Positions 42,871-52,424 of a DNA stretch of 64,000 bases are shown piece after piece (the first letter of the stretch is position 1; each line of letters opens with the position of its first letter). The notes below the pieces were generated by a model, which saw only the letters and a program-made list of their open reading frames with translations, had not been told where the DNA came from and did not search any database. The DNA comes from Pseudomonadota bacterium (GTDB lineage Bacteria; Myxococcota_A; UBA796; GCA-2862545). Location of the stretch: the NCBI GenBank assembly GCA_947505245.1, contig CANNIZ010000016.1, positions 1 to 64,000 on the forward strand. The letters are read 5' to 3'. A program made the position numbers and the translations under genes.

Positions 42871-45800
42871 GCAGTCCCCCACGCGGCCATCGCCTTCGCC
42901 GTACGTCGCGCGTCAAGGATCGGCCCCCACACGCGACAGGCGAGCGCCGCGAACGACGGGTCGACAACGCCGTCCGTTCGGACAAACGGGACGACGTCGC
43001 CGAACGCGTGGTGATGGTAGCGATCGGCGTGTTCGGTGTCTCGCCATACGGCCAGCGCCGCCGCACCGGCGCGCTCCAGGACGGCCCGCATCGGCCCCTC
43101 CCAGTCGCCGGCGGCGATAAGGTCCACGTCCCGCGCCTCGCCAGACAGGCCGTCCTTCGCCCCCCACGCGACCTTCGCGAACGCGTGGCTCGACTTCGGG
43201 AAGAACTGCAGCGGCCGATCGAGGCCCTCGGCGCGCATCGCGACGAGACCGTCCAACAGGCGCGGATCGCCGAGGCTCTCGAGTCCGATCACGTCATGGT
43301 CGGTGCGGCCCTGCTGGTTGACGCTGCCGAATACCACGCGCGCCCTCGCGGACCCGACGCCCGTCTGCGCCTGCAAGGCGAGCAGTCGAATCCACGCGTC
43401 GAGGAGCGCACCCGGGGCCTCAGCGCCATACGCGAACGCCACGAGGCCCTCGGTGGTGAGGTCCGAGATCCGTCCGACAAGACGACCTGAGGCGAGTGAA
43501 AGGTCGAGGTCCGTGCCAGTCGAGGCCGCCTTCCAGCCCGCGCGGGACGCCTCCGCCTGCATCTCGACCGCGAGCCCGACGATCGCGTCGAAGGTGATCT
43601 CCCCGAGCTGCCCAAGCGGGAGCGCCCCTCCGCCGCGCAGGCTCCCGTGAAGGCTAGCAACGTCGTGGCCTTCGCCCCGGTGGTCGAGCACCTGGCGCAG
43701 CAGGTCCGCGTGATCGATCCACCCGAGCTCGATCGGCTCGCGATCACCGAGGTGCTCCCCACCGTCCCACGGAAGCGCGAGCCCGATGCGGGACCGCAGG
43801 AACCCGCGCAGCGGCTGGCGCCAGAACAGGACCAACTCGTCGACGTTCACCGGATCCGGAACCTTTTCCGCGGGCGCCACCCGGGCGTCCATCGACAGGA
43901 ACGCTTCGCGATCTGCGCGAGGGCCCATCGCGGCGCGCGCTCCGTTCAACAGGCGCCGATCAAACGTCCAAGGCCCGGCGGTCTTCAGGGCGTCGACAAT
44001 GAAATTCCGCGCATCAAACGCCTGCAGGGGGTGGTGCGTGGTGAGCTGCTCGGACGGCCGCGGCTCACCGGGCCGCTGGGGCCACGTCCGATCGAGCGCA
44101 TCGCACAGCTCGCTCACCGGCACCGCGGGGGGCAGCACCTTGTTCGTGCGAGCGTCGTGGCCGGTGAACAGCACGACCAGGTGGTCGCGCGCGGACAAAA
44201 CGGCTTCGAGCAGCAGGTAGCGATCTTCGTCGCGCACGTCGCGATCTCCGACGCGCACGGGATGCCCCGTGAGATCGAACGCGAGGCGACGACTCTGGCG
44301 AGGAAACGAGCCCTCGTCCAGGCCGATCAGGCACACCACGCGGTGCGGCACGGATCGTTCCGGCACCATGCCGCAGAACGACACGGCGCCGCCGGAGCCG
44401 TGAACGGACGCGGCCGCCACGTCAAAGCGTCCCTCCACAACCGCGCGGATTCCGCTGACCGCCACGAGCCGCTCCGAGCCGGCGCACGCAGCTTCGTCAG
44501 CCAGCGCCGCGAGCTCGTCGCGCACGCGACGCGTCAGCCACGCGCCCCTTCCGCTCGTGCGGGTCAGGTCTGCGACGGCGGCCTCCAGCGAGGTCACCCA
44601 CGCCCCCGCCGACCGCGGAGCGCGCAGCGACTCGACCTGGGAGAACAGCGCGTCGCAGAACTCGGACAACCCGCCGAGCAGCCGCACGTCCGAGCCCTCG
44701 ACCGCCTCGAACGGCCTGATCGACGCGACCTGCCGACCGTCATCGCGCATCACGACACCGAGCAACAGGCGATCGAGCCCGAACCGCCAGGTGTTCTGAG
44801 AATCCTCTGGCTGATCGTGAGAGGCTCGCTGAGCCGCGTCGGCGCCCCACCGAACGCCGGCGTCGAACGCCCACCCGCGGACGCGCGCGACCTCGTCACC
44901 ATCGAAGCCGAAACGCGCCGACACCGGCTCGAGCGCCAGCAGATCGAGCACCTCCGACGCCGTCGCGCGCCCGTCCACGAGCCCGAGCACGCGTAGCAGC
45001 GCGTCGGCGACGGGGTTCAAGCGCCGCATCGTGAGGTCGACGATCTCGTACGGAACGTGCGGCGTGCCCGAGCGAGGCCACGATCCATCCGCATTCGGCG
45101 CCCGCTCGCCGCGATCGAACACCGACGCGAACACCGGTGCGTAGGCGTCGATCTCGGGAGTCATGACCACGACATCGCGCGGCTGTAGCGTGGGGTCGGC
45201 CTCGAACAAGCCGAGCAGCACGTCGCGAAGCACCTCCACCTGCCGCACAGCGCCGTGGCAGTCGTGCAGCTGAATCGACCGATCGTGGGGGTCGAAGTCG
45301 CGCTCGGCGAAGTCGGCGCGCAGCTGCGGGAGCCCGGCGGCCCGGATGTCCTCCTGGAGCAGATGAAGGGCCGTGTCGTCGGGCGAGCCGTCGCGCGCGA
45401 CCGTCGCCGAGGGGAAGACCTCGGCACCCAAGCCCACCACCTCGTCGGGGAGCTTCTCGAGGACGCGCTGAAGGTCGCGCGCCACGCGACCCCAGCTGGT
45501 AAGGAGCGGGTGGCCCGTGTCCCCGAGATCGGCCGCGTAGGCGTCCGACGGTACCAGCAGATACAGCTCGACGTCCCTTCCCCGGGCGACGTGTGCGAGC
45601 CCTTCGAGCCAGCTCAAAGGCACGCTCGATAGCGCGAACACGCGCATCACCGACGCCGCGAGAGGGGCCTCGACCGTCGTGTATTGGAGGGCCAGCCGCT
45701 CCGCACGGTGCAGACGCCCTCCGAGGCGGTCGCGCACGCGACGCCACAACAGCGGCTGCCACGCCTGACCGGCGAGGCGCTCGATCCCATCGTTCCCGCC

Positions 45801-46262
45801 AGCGCTCCACGCGCAGGCCATCTCCGGCCGGTAGGTCACGTAGCGGTCGAACAGGTCGGCCAGCCGGTGCGCGAGGCCGAACCCGCGCGCGTCGATCGCG
45901 TCAGCGAACGACCCCTCGGCATCCAGGTACCCCGCGAGGGGCTCGCACCCCGGCGACTCAGCGGCCTGCTGGAGCACGTCCGCCAGGGCCCAAACCAGCA
46001 CCTCCGGCGACCACGGATCCCGCCCCGTGGTGGGCGACGCAAGGGCAGCGTCCAGAGCAGCCGTCGGGAATGGGAACTCGACGTTCGCGCACACGCCGAG
46101 CCGCTCGGCGAGCGCGTGGCGGAGGTAGCGCTCCATGCCCCGGCTCCCGACCACGATCTCGATCGGAGCGAGGGCGTCCACGCCCGGCCGCGCGAGGCCC
46201 GCGGCGAGGAACTCGACCAGGACCTCGACGCGGTTGCTGCGGAACAGGTGGATGCCGGACAT
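42867..46262 (-). CDS. recC: Exodeoxyribonuclease V subunit gamma (RecC)
   Basis: 1131 residues, essentially the E. coli RecC length (1122). It begins GIHLFRSNRVEVLVEFLA with the usual VVGSRGMERYLRHALAERLGVCANVEFPFP region. It continues through the inactive helicase-like domains (SSVPLSWLEGLAHVARGRDVELYLLVPS) and the PHVPYEIVDLTMRRLNPVADALLRVLGL segment, then VCLIGLDEGSFPRQ and DAFRW-type C-terminal motifs. RecC scans for Chi and holds the complex together. It is the first gene of recC-recB-recD, with ATGA overlaps at both junctions. GGAG lies 6 nt before its ATG. The 67-bp leader, after the sbcC stop, carries a palindrome. Confidence 0.95.
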   Translation of the reverse strand: MSGIHLFRSNRVEVLVEFLAAGLARPGVDALAPIEIVVGSRGMERYLRHALAERLGVCANVEFPFPTAALDAALASPTTGRDPWSPEVLVWALADVLQQAAESPGCEPLAGYLDAEGSFADAIDARGFGLAHRLADLFDRYVTYRPEMACAWSAGGNDGIERLAGQAWQPLLWRRVRDRLGGRLHRAERLALQYTTVEAPLAASVMRVFALSSVPLSWLEGLAHVARGRDVELYLLVPSDAYAADLGDTGHPLLTSWGRVARDLQRVLEKLPDEVVGLGAEVFPSATVARDGSPDDTALHLLQEDIRAAGLPQLRADFAERDFDPHDRSIQLHDCHGAVRQVEVLRDVLLGLFEADPTLQPRDVVVMTPEIDAYAPVFASVFDRGERAPNADGSWPRSGTPHVPYEIVDLTMRRLNPVADALLRVLGLVDGRATASEVLDLLALEPVSARFGFDGDEVARVRGWAFDAGVRWGADAAQRASHDQPEDSQNTWRFGLDRLLLGVVMRDDGRQVASIRPFEAVEGSDVRLLGGLSEFCDALFSQVESLRAPRSAGAWVTSLEAAVADLTRTSGRGAWLTRRVRDELAALADEAACAGSERLVAVSGIRAVVEGRFDVAAASVHGSGGAVSFCGMVPERSVPHRVVCLIGLDEGSFPRQSRRLAFDLTGHPVRVGDRDVRDEDRYLLLEAVLSARDHLVVLFTGHDARTNKVLPPAVPVSELCDALDRTWPQRPGEPRPSEQLTTHHPLQAFDARNFIVDALKTAGPWTFDRRLLNGARAAMGPRADREAFLSMDARVAPAEKVPDPVNVDELVLFWRQPLRGFLRSRIGLALPWDGGEHLGDREPIELGWIDHADLLRQVLDHRGEGHDVASLHGSLRGGGALPLGQLGEITFDAIVGLAVEMQAEASRAGWKAASTGTDLDLSLASGRLVGRISDLTTEGLVAFAYGAEAPGALLDAWIRLLALQAQTGVGSARARVVFGSVNQQGRTDHDVIGLESLGDPRLLDGLVAMRAEGLDRPLQFFPKSSHAFAKVAWGAKDGLSGEARDVDLIAAGDWEGPMRAVLERAGAAALAVWRDTEHADRYHHHAFGDVVPFVRTDGVVDPSFAALACRVWGPILDARRTAKAMAAWGTA

Positions 46263-46301
46263 GCCGTCTCCTAAGGCGCAAACCCAACCTATGCCGCGAC
46301 G

Positions 46302-46318
46302 CGGACAGTTGTTGTCCG
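46302..46318. promoter_or_regulatory. Palindrome upstream of recC (operator or sbcC terminator)
   Basis: CGGACA-N5-TGTCCG, a perfect 6-bp inverted repeat with a 5-nt spacer, lies 40 nt upstream of the recC start and 11 nt beyond the sbcC stop. Its size and symmetry fit a dimeric-repressor operator, and its position fits control of the recCBD operon; SOS/LexA control is one candidate. It could also be a weak terminator hairpin for the sbcDC operon, but there is no T-tract after it. Confidence 0.4.
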
Positions 46319-46329
46319 GACCTCGCTCC

Positions 46330-49300
46330 CTACTCGACCCCGCCCGTCACGACCTCGATCGTCGAGCCCGCAGGCGACTTCGCGACGCGGACTTGCGAGA
46401 AGATCGCCTTCTGCATCGCCTCGACGTGGCTGATCAGCCCCACCGACCGGTGCTGCGAGATCTGGTCGATGAGGTCCATCGCGCGGTTGAGCGTCTCCGC
46501 GTCGAGGCTGCCAAAGCCCTCGTCGATGAACAACGTGTCGAGTTGAACACCGCCGTTGAGCGCCTGCACGACGTCCGCGAGGCCAAGCGCGAGCGACAAC
46601 GACGCGAGGAATTTCTCTCCGCCGGACAATACGTTCACGTCGCGGAGCTGGTTTGACCAGGTATCGAGCACGTCGACGTCGAGCCCCGCATGCGACCGAC
46701 CATCGCGCTGCTGCGTGCGCAGGCGGAACACATAGCGGCCATCGCTAAGCGACCGCATGCGGCCGTTCGCCTGCCCCAACACGCGCTCGAGCCACCACGT
46801 GAGCATCCAGGTCGCGAAGTCGATCTTTGGCGCAACCTCGCCGTTCAGGTGACGCGCGAGGAGCAGCAGCCCGCGACTGTCCGCGAGGAGCGCGTCGCGC
46901 TCGGCGTCGAGCTCTGCGATGCGCTTGGACTTCGCGCGCAGGTGGTTCTGGGCCGCCTCGACCTCGCTGCGCTCCCGCGTGGCGACCCGCGCGGCGTCTG
47001 CCGCGGTCTGCTCTGCAGCCTCCGCCGCGGCGACGTCGGGCTCGGCCCGACCCGCGATGCCGAGCTCCAATTCGCCGATCTGCGCCGTCAGGGACGAGAG
47101 CTCCCGCTCCCACAAGTCCACGCGCTTCTGCAGCGCCTCGAGGTCGCGCGGGAGCACGTCAGCCGCAAACGCAGCCGCGGCCGTATCGAACCCCGCGTCG
47201 GCCAGGGCCGCTCGCGCCACGCTCGCGACCGACGTGAGCGTCGCCGTGCGCTCCTCGAGCTGGCCGTTCAACGCGGCCACGTTCGCTGCGGCCGCGACGA
47301 TGGCGTTTTCCGACGCCACCCAGGCCGCCCTCACCTTGGCGATCGCGTCGGACTCCCGCTGGTTGGCTTTGACCGCCGCGTTCATCGCACCATCCGTCGT
47401 CGCGATCTCCGCGTCGACCTCGCCGACCTCACCGAGTCGGGCGGCGGCGTTCACGACCGCCCCCGAGGCCCGCGCGAGCGCCTCGAACGCCGCCCGCGCT
47501 GCGTCGGCAGCCAGCTCGGCCGCCGACTTCGCCTTTGCAAGGGCGGAGTTTCGCGCAGGACGCTCTGCGAGGACCACTGCACGAACGCCATCTTCGCGCT
47601 CGAGGGGCTCCAGGACCGACCGCGCGGCGTCCAACGCCGAGGTCCAGGCCGACGGATCGGCGTACCCCGCCCTCAGCAGCCGATCAGAAGCCTCGCGGGC
47701 TGCCGCACGCTCGGCCTCGAAGCCCGCGTCGACCTTCGCGACGAGCTCGGACTGCGTGTCGCGCAGGTCGCGCGCCGTCTTGGCGATCTTCTCGCACTTC
47801 TTCCGCAACGCGAGCGCGTCCCCGCCACCTGCGTCGCCGCTGCGCGGGCTCGGATGCTCAAGCCCTCCACAGACGGGGCACGCTTCGCCGTCGCGCAACG
47901 TGGCGGCCAGGAGCAGCGCGGCGTCCGCCTCCACCCGAGCGACGGCAGCTGCGAGCTCGTTGTCGGCCTCGATCAGCTCGCCTCCGAGCGCCTCCAGCCG
48001 GGCGCGCTTGGAGCGTCGTTCGGATTGCAGGGCCGGCTCGCGGGACCCCGACCACAGGGCGACGGCGCTCGCATCCTGCTCGACGAGCCGACAGGCCGCG
48101 AGCGCTCCTCGTGCCTCCAACAAGGCGGGCCCCGCGGCCTCGCGCGTCACCGCGAGCGAATCGAGCTCCGCCACGGACGCCTGCGCCTTCGCCACCAGCG
48201 CCGTCACCGTCGCCGCGGAAGCAGCCGCGGTCGCTGCCTTCGTCGTGTTTGCGCGCTCCTCGACCCGCGCCTTGGCGAGCTCGCGCAGGTCGACGAGCCG
48301 GCTCTTCAGCGCCTCAACGACCTGGGTCGCGTCGCGCAGCGCGGTGTCCCTCGCCGGTAGTCCGGCCTGTGCAGGTTCAAGTTCTTGCCGGCCTGCGAGA
48401 GCGAGGGCGTGGGCCGTTCGCGCCTCACCGAGCTGGGTCTCGAGGCGCTGAAGTTCGCCACGAAGCGTGGCCTCAGCCTTCACCGCCGGCAGCGCCGACG
48501 CCGCGTCGCGACCGACCTTCAGCCTTCGCTTCGCGCCCTCGTGCTCGCCGCGTCCCGCCTCGTGCGCGTCGCGTCGGGCCACGCGCTCCCGGTGCTTGCT
48601 GAACAGGCCCGCAAGCGAGCGTGCCTCCTCCGACACGCGCACCGCTTCGTTTTGCTCGCCAAGGCGCGACACCTCGATTGCGCGAAGGTCCACGAGCCTC
48701 GAAGACAGCGCCTCGTCCTGCGCACCGAACGTCGCGGGATCGAAGTCGCGCCTCGCCTCCTTCGCGCGCGCGTCGATCTCGTCGACCTGCCCGCGAATCC
48801 CGCTGGCTTCGTCCTTGGCGAGCTTGGCTACGAGCTCGTGGCGTCGCACCGGGAACAATGTCTTCAGGAGCTTGGCGCGGTCCGCGGACTTCATCGCGAG
48901 GAATTGCTGGAACTCCCCTTGCGGCAACACCAGGATCTTCGAAAAATCCTCGAACTTCAAAACGAGCAGCTCGTGCAGCTTGTCGGCGATCTCGTCGGGC
49001 GCCACGAGCTCGGGCGCGCCAGGTCCCGTCAGCCGCTGCAGCTTGACGTACGAATCCCAGTCGATCGTCCCGGTCCGCTTGCGCCGCACGAATTTGTACG
49101 GCGACCGCTCCACCTCCCAGCGCGCGCCGTTCACCTCGAACACGAACCGCACGACGGTGGAGTCCTCGGCGCCCGCCAGCTGGCTGCGCAGGCCACTTCC
49201 CGCAGACCTCGACCCGAGGCCGCGCCCGTACAATGCGTACGCCATCGCGTCGAACAGGGTCGTCTTGCCCGCACCCGTCTCACCCGTGATGAGGAAGACC

Positions 49301-49380
49301 TTGTCCAGGCGATCAAAGCGGACCGTCTGTCCGACAGCGTACTGGCCGAACCAGCGCAGCTCGAGCTCGATGGGTCTCAT
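46330..49380 (-). CDS. sbcC: SMC-like exonuclease subunit SbcC (Rad50 homologue)
   Basis: 1016 residues, near the E. coli SbcC length (1048). Walker A is VFLITGETGAGKTTLFDAM (~residues 33-41), and LPQGEFQQFLAM is the Q-loop region. Two long coiled coils rich in Ala/Glu/Arg flank a zinc hook CPVCGG at about residue 500. The C-terminal half has the ABC signature NVLSGGEKFLASLSLALGLADV and Walker B LDTLFIDEGFGSLD. With SbcD it forms the MRX-like complex that opens hairpins and trims blocked DNA ends. The ATG at 49380 overlaps the sbcD stop (ATGA). Confidence 0.95.
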   Translation of the reverse strand: MRPIELELRWFGQYAVGQTVRFDRLDKVFLITGETGAGKTTLFDAMAYALYGRGLGSRSAGSGLRSQLAGAEDSTVVRFVFEVNGARWEVERSPYKFVRRKRTGTIDWDSYVKLQRLTGPGAPELVAPDEIADKLHELLVLKFEDFSKILVLPQGEFQQFLAMKSADRAKLLKTLFPVRRHELVAKLAKDEASGIRGQVDEIDARAKEARRDFDPATFGAQDEALSSRLVDLRAIEVSRLGEQNEAVRVSEEARSLAGLFSKHRERVARRDAHEAGRGEHEGAKRRLKVGRDAASALPAVKAEATLRGELQRLETQLGEARTAHALALAGRQELEPAQAGLPARDTALRDATQVVEALKSRLVDLRELAKARVEERANTTKAATAAASAATVTALVAKAQASVAELDSLAVTREAAGPALLEARGALAACRLVEQDASAVALWSGSREPALQSERRSKRARLEALGGELIEADNELAAAVARVEADAALLLAATLRDGEACPVCGGLEHPSPRSGDAGGGDALALRKKCEKIAKTARDLRDTQSELVAKVDAGFEAERAAAREASDRLLRAGYADPSAWTSALDAARSVLEPLEREDGVRAVVLAERPARNSALAKAKSAAELAADAARAAFEALARASGAVVNAAARLGEVGEVDAEIATTDGAMNAAVKANQRESDAIAKVRAAWVASENAIVAAAANVAALNGQLEERTATLTSVASVARAALADAGFDTAAAAFAADVLPRDLEALQKRVDLWERELSSLTAQIGELELGIAGRAEPDVAAAEAAEQTAADAARVATRERSEVEAAQNHLRAKSKRIAELDAERDALLADSRGLLLLARHLNGEVAPKIDFATWMLTWWLERVLGQANGRMRSLSDGRYVFRLRTQQRDGRSHAGLDVDVLDTWSNQLRDVNVLSGGEKFLASLSLALGLADVVQALNGGVQLDTLFIDEGFGSLDAETLNRAMDLIDQISQHRSVGLISHVEAMQKAIFSQVRVAKSPAGSTIEVVTGGVE

Positions 49381-50513
49381 TCGTTCGCCTCTTCGGGCAG
49401 GCGACCGTGGAGGTCACGGAACCAGCGCAACAGCTCTTCCGGGGGCACGTCACCGGTCGGGAACTGCCGGTCGAAGTCGGAGAAATCCGCCTCCAGATCC
49501 CGCGTGCCGTCGCCACCCGCGCTCACCGTCGCGAGCGCAGCACCCGCAGGAACCAACGCGTTGTGAAAGCTGAGGATTCGCTTCCAACGGGCGCGCAGCT
49601 GTTCGAGGGGGTTCCCCACATCGACGGGAGGCGAGAGAGTCAGCTCGACGTACGCCTCGACGCGATCGTCAAATTGCGGGTCTGAGAGCAGCTCCTGCAA
49701 CGAGGCGGTGATTCGATGCATTCCGCGCAGGCAGGCAAGCGGGTGCACGACACACCGGTGCGGTTGGCCGGGCGCGACCTCCACCGCAAACATCGACTTT
49801 TCGTGCGAGGCCTCGGAGAAGCTGTAGCGCGCGAGCGAGCCCGAATACCGCGCGTTGCCAGCGACGACCTGCGGACGGTGGAGGTGACCGAGCGCCACGT
49901 AGTCGAACCCCTCGAATACCGCCGCGTCGATCTGCGTGGCCGTACCGATCAGACCGCGCTCTGAATCCGAAACCAGCCCATCGCGCACAAAGCAGTGCGC
50001 AACGAGCACCTGCGCTTTCGTGTTGTCCCACCGAGCGCGGATTCGACGCAGCCCCTCTTCCATCGCCCCGACCTGGCTCGGGGTCGCTTCGCCGAGCGCT
50101 CCGGGGAGCAGAAACGGCAACGCCCACACCTCGGCCTCAACCCCGTCGCGCCCCGTCACCGCGATCGGCTCGTCGATTCGTTGGGTGTCTCCGCGGAGGT
50201 ACACCTGCTGTTTGTCGAGCAGGGCCGCGGTCCACGCGAGTCGGGGTCCGTTGTCGTGGTTCCCAGCGATCATCACGATCGGGAGCGTCGGCGCGAACGC
50301 CCGCACCTCGCCGAGCCAGGCACCGAGCATCCGAACGGCGTCTCCCGAGGGCGTCGTGCGATCAAAGACGTCCCCGGCGATCACGACAAGATCGTAGGGC
50401 TCGCGCGCGAGGTGTTCCTTCACCTGCTGCAGCGCGAACAGCTGGTCCTCGTGGAGCACCTCGCCGCCGAGGGACTTGCCGAGATGCCAGTCGGACGTGT
50501 GAAGGATCTTCAA
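49377..50513 (-). CDS. sbcD: Nuclease subunit SbcD (Mre11 homologue)
   Basis: 378 residues. The five phosphodiesterase motifs of SbcD/Mre11 are visible: TSDWHLGK, AGDVFDR, MIAGNHDNG, the HCFVRDG region and ALGHLHRPQ. It has Mn2+-dependent 3'-5' exonuclease and endonuclease activity and works with SbcC. The start is TTG at 50513, because the codon there is TTG and the overlap with the M48 protease stop (TTGA) fixes it; MKILHTSDWHLGK is the usual family N-terminus. It sits third in the gloA-M48-sbcD-sbcC run. Confidence 0.95.
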   Translation of the reverse strand: MKILHTSDWHLGKSLGGEVLHEDQLFALQQVKEHLAREPYDLVVIAGDVFDRTTPSGDAVRMLGAWLGEVRAFAPTLPIVMIAGNHDNGPRLAWTAALLDKQQVYLRGDTQRIDEPIAVTGRDGVEAEVWALPFLLPGALGEATPSQVGAMEEGLRRIRARWDNTKAQVLVAHCFVRDGLVSDSERGLIGTATQIDAAVFEGFDYVALGHLHRPQVVAGNARYSGSLARYSFSEASHEKSMFAVEVAPGQPHRCVVHPLACLRGMHRITASLQELLSDPQFDDRVEAYVELTLSPPVDVGNPLEQLRARWKRILSFHNALVPAGAALATVSAGGDGTRDLEADFSDFDRQFPTGDVPPEELLRWFRDLHGRLPEEANE

Positions 50514-51967
50514 CGCACCTTCCCTTCCGTATCGGAAACGCGCGCACTGAACGTCGGTACTTCGGGCCGGGGGGCCGCAGGGCGCACCTTCGTCGCGCGC
50601 TCCTGCAGGTATTCGCGAAGCACCTCGTACAGCGTGTCCGTCGCGACCTTCGCCGGGATGCCGAGCAACGTCGCGACCTCGAGCAGGAAGGTACGCTCGG
50701 CCTCGGACACGTCACCGTCCGCGCAAACCACGTGCACGATCGCGGTGTACAGCTCGAAGCGCTCCTCACCCGCGTTTTCGCGCAACCAGACGCAGGTATC
50801 GATCAGCAGCAGTTCAGCGGCGTCCGTGGAGGTGATGCGATCGAGCATGTCCTCGGGGTCAGCGGTGAGCGGCAGCAGCATCTCGACGAGCAGCGCGCGC
50901 TGATCCGCGCTCGGCTCGCCAGCGTCCGCGTACACGCCGAGCAGCCCGGCCGCGATCAAGAAATCGCGGGCGTGGATCTCGTTCGGTTCCGTGACCTGCA
51001 GCTCCATGAGCTGCGCGACCTCAGCGACGGCGGCGTCGAGCGCGCCCCGATGGCTCGCGTCGAGGTCGCGACCACCCGCTTCCGAGAACAGCTGCAACGC
51101 GCGCACACGGACGGGCGTGATCGGGTGGCTGAACCGCGCGAGCAGCTCGGAGCGCGGCATGTTTTGAAGCTCGGCGAGCTGCTCGAGGAACGCCGCGATG
51201 TCGAACCGCAGGTGCTCGGGACCGAGCCCCGCGGTGAGCTTGAAGAACACGGACACGGCGGTGTCCAGGTGCTGGCCCGCCGCCAGAAAGCCCACCCGAT
51301 CGACCGAGAGCTCAGCGAGGCGCGTGAACGACTCGAGCCGACGGTACAGCAGCGCGGGCATCGTCGTCATGCCCTCTTCGTCCGCCAACACCTGATGCAC
51401 CAACTGCGCGCGGCAGTGCCCGAACGCGATGTGTCCGAGCTCGTGCCCGAATACGAACCTCAGCTCATCATCCGTCATGCGCTCGACCGCGCCGCTCGTG
51501 AGCGCCACGGCGTGCGGCCTCCCGTCGGCCGGGGCGTGAAACGCTGACGCGTTGATGTCCGCGTCTCCGATGACGAACAGGTCGACGGGCTCCGTGAACC
51601 CGAGCGTCGTCCGCACCTCGTCGAAGAGGCTGTACAACCGCGGCGCCACCAGCGGCGTGAGGCGGATGTGCGTGCCGAGGATCACGTCGTGCAGCGACCG
51701 TGCGCCGCCCGACTCTTCGAAGTGCGCGATCAGGTCTTCGAGCCCGAACCTCTCGAACAGGCCTTCCAACAGCCTGCGCTCGGGCTCGAATCGAACCGCG
51801 TGCATCACGCTCGGCGGCCCATCCACCGCAGACGCAACCTCGGGAGCGGCTTCCCCAGCTTCCTCGCCGCCGAGGGCCTCGGCCGCTGCGTGGACCTTGG
51901 CGAACGGAGAGCCGTGGGGCGTCCGACGGGCAGCCTCGATCGCGCTTCGGACCTTCTCGAACGCCAT
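50510..51967 (-). CDS. M48-family metalloprotease with C-terminal TerB-like domain
   Basis: 485 residues. The zinc site is FGHELGH (His175, Glu176, His179) with the third ligand Glu219 in LAELSVDR, the M48 arrangement. There is no membrane-spanning helix, unlike HtpX. The domain is preceded by an Ala/Glu-rich N-terminus. The C-terminal ~90 residues (IVHVVCADGDVSEAERTFLLEVATLLGIPAKV) match a TerB-type helical domain, which often marks stress or membrane-associated systems. The substrate is unknown. The start ATG 51967 lies 2 nt after the glyoxalase stop, and its own stop overlaps the sbcD TTG, placing a protease directly in a DNA-repair operon. Confidence 0.85.
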   Translation of the reverse strand: MAFEKVRSAIEAARRTPHGSPFAKVHAAAEALGGEEAGEAAPEVASAVDGPPSVMHAVRFEPERRLLEGLFERFGLEDLIAHFEESGGARSLHDVILGTHIRLTPLVAPRLYSLFDEVRTTLGFTEPVDLFVIGDADINASAFHAPADGRPHAVALTSGAVERMTDDELRFVFGHELGHIAFGHCRAQLVHQVLADEEGMTTMPALLYRRLESFTRLAELSVDRVGFLAAGQHLDTAVSVFFKLTAGLGPEHLRFDIAAFLEQLAELQNMPRSELLARFSHPITPVRVRALQLFSEAGGRDLDASHRGALDAAVAEVAQLMELQVTEPNEIHARDFLIAAGLLGVYADAGEPSADQRALLVEMLLPLTADPEDMLDRITSTDAAELLLIDTCVWLRENAGEERFELYTAIVHVVCADGDVSEAERTFLLEVATLLGIPAKVATDTLYEVLREYLQERATKVRPAAPRPEVPTFSARVSDTEGKVR

Positions 51968-51969
51968 GG

Positions 51970-52395
51970 CTACCAATCCCCGGTGTTGGACATCGACTTC
52001 CAAGGCTCGCTCGGCGGCAGCGCCTCGCCGGCCTGCAGCAGCTCGACGCTGTGCCCGTCGGGCGATTTGATGAACGCCATCCTCCCATCGCGCGGGGGCC
52101 TCAGCACCGTCACGCCAGCCGCCTGAAGGCGCGCGCACGTCGCGTAGATGTCCGGGACCTCGTACGCGAGATGCCCGAAGAACCGCCCCGTCGGGTACGG
52201 CTCGGTCTGATCCCAATTGTGCGTGAGCTCGATGGTGGCGTCATCACCATCGGCGCCGGTCCCCAGGAACACGAGCGTGTACCGACCCTGCTCGGCGTCG
52301 CGGCGCCGGAGGACCCGAAGCCCGAGGTTGTCAACGAAGAACGCCAGGGCCGCGTCAAGGTCCCGAACCCGCAACATCGTGTGGAGGTAGCGCAT
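51970..52395 (-). CDS. gloA: Lactoylglutathione lyase (glyoxalase I)
   Basis: 141 residues, the bacterial nickel-type length. The four metal ligands align with E. coli GloA: His5 in MRYLHTML, Glu56 in ATIELTHN, His75 in FFGHLAYEV and Glu118 in [25 protein letters not shown] is a hallmark start. It converts the glutathione hemithioacetal of methylglyoxal to S-lactoylglutathione. It is the first gene of the run gloA-M48-sbcD-sbcC, with 2 nt to the next gene. A damage-avoidance enzyme upstream of repair genes is suggestive, but co-regulation is inference. Confidence 0.95.
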   Translation of the reverse strand: MRYLHTMLRVRDLDAALAFFVDNLGLRVLRRRDAEQGRYTLVFLGTGADGDDATIELTHNWDQTEPYPTGRFFGHLAYEVPDIYATCARLQAAGVTVLRPPRDGRMAFIKSPDGHSVELLQAGEALPPSEPWKSMSNTGDW

Positions 52396-52424
52396 GCGGG
52401 AAACGTATCACCGATGGCGCGCCC

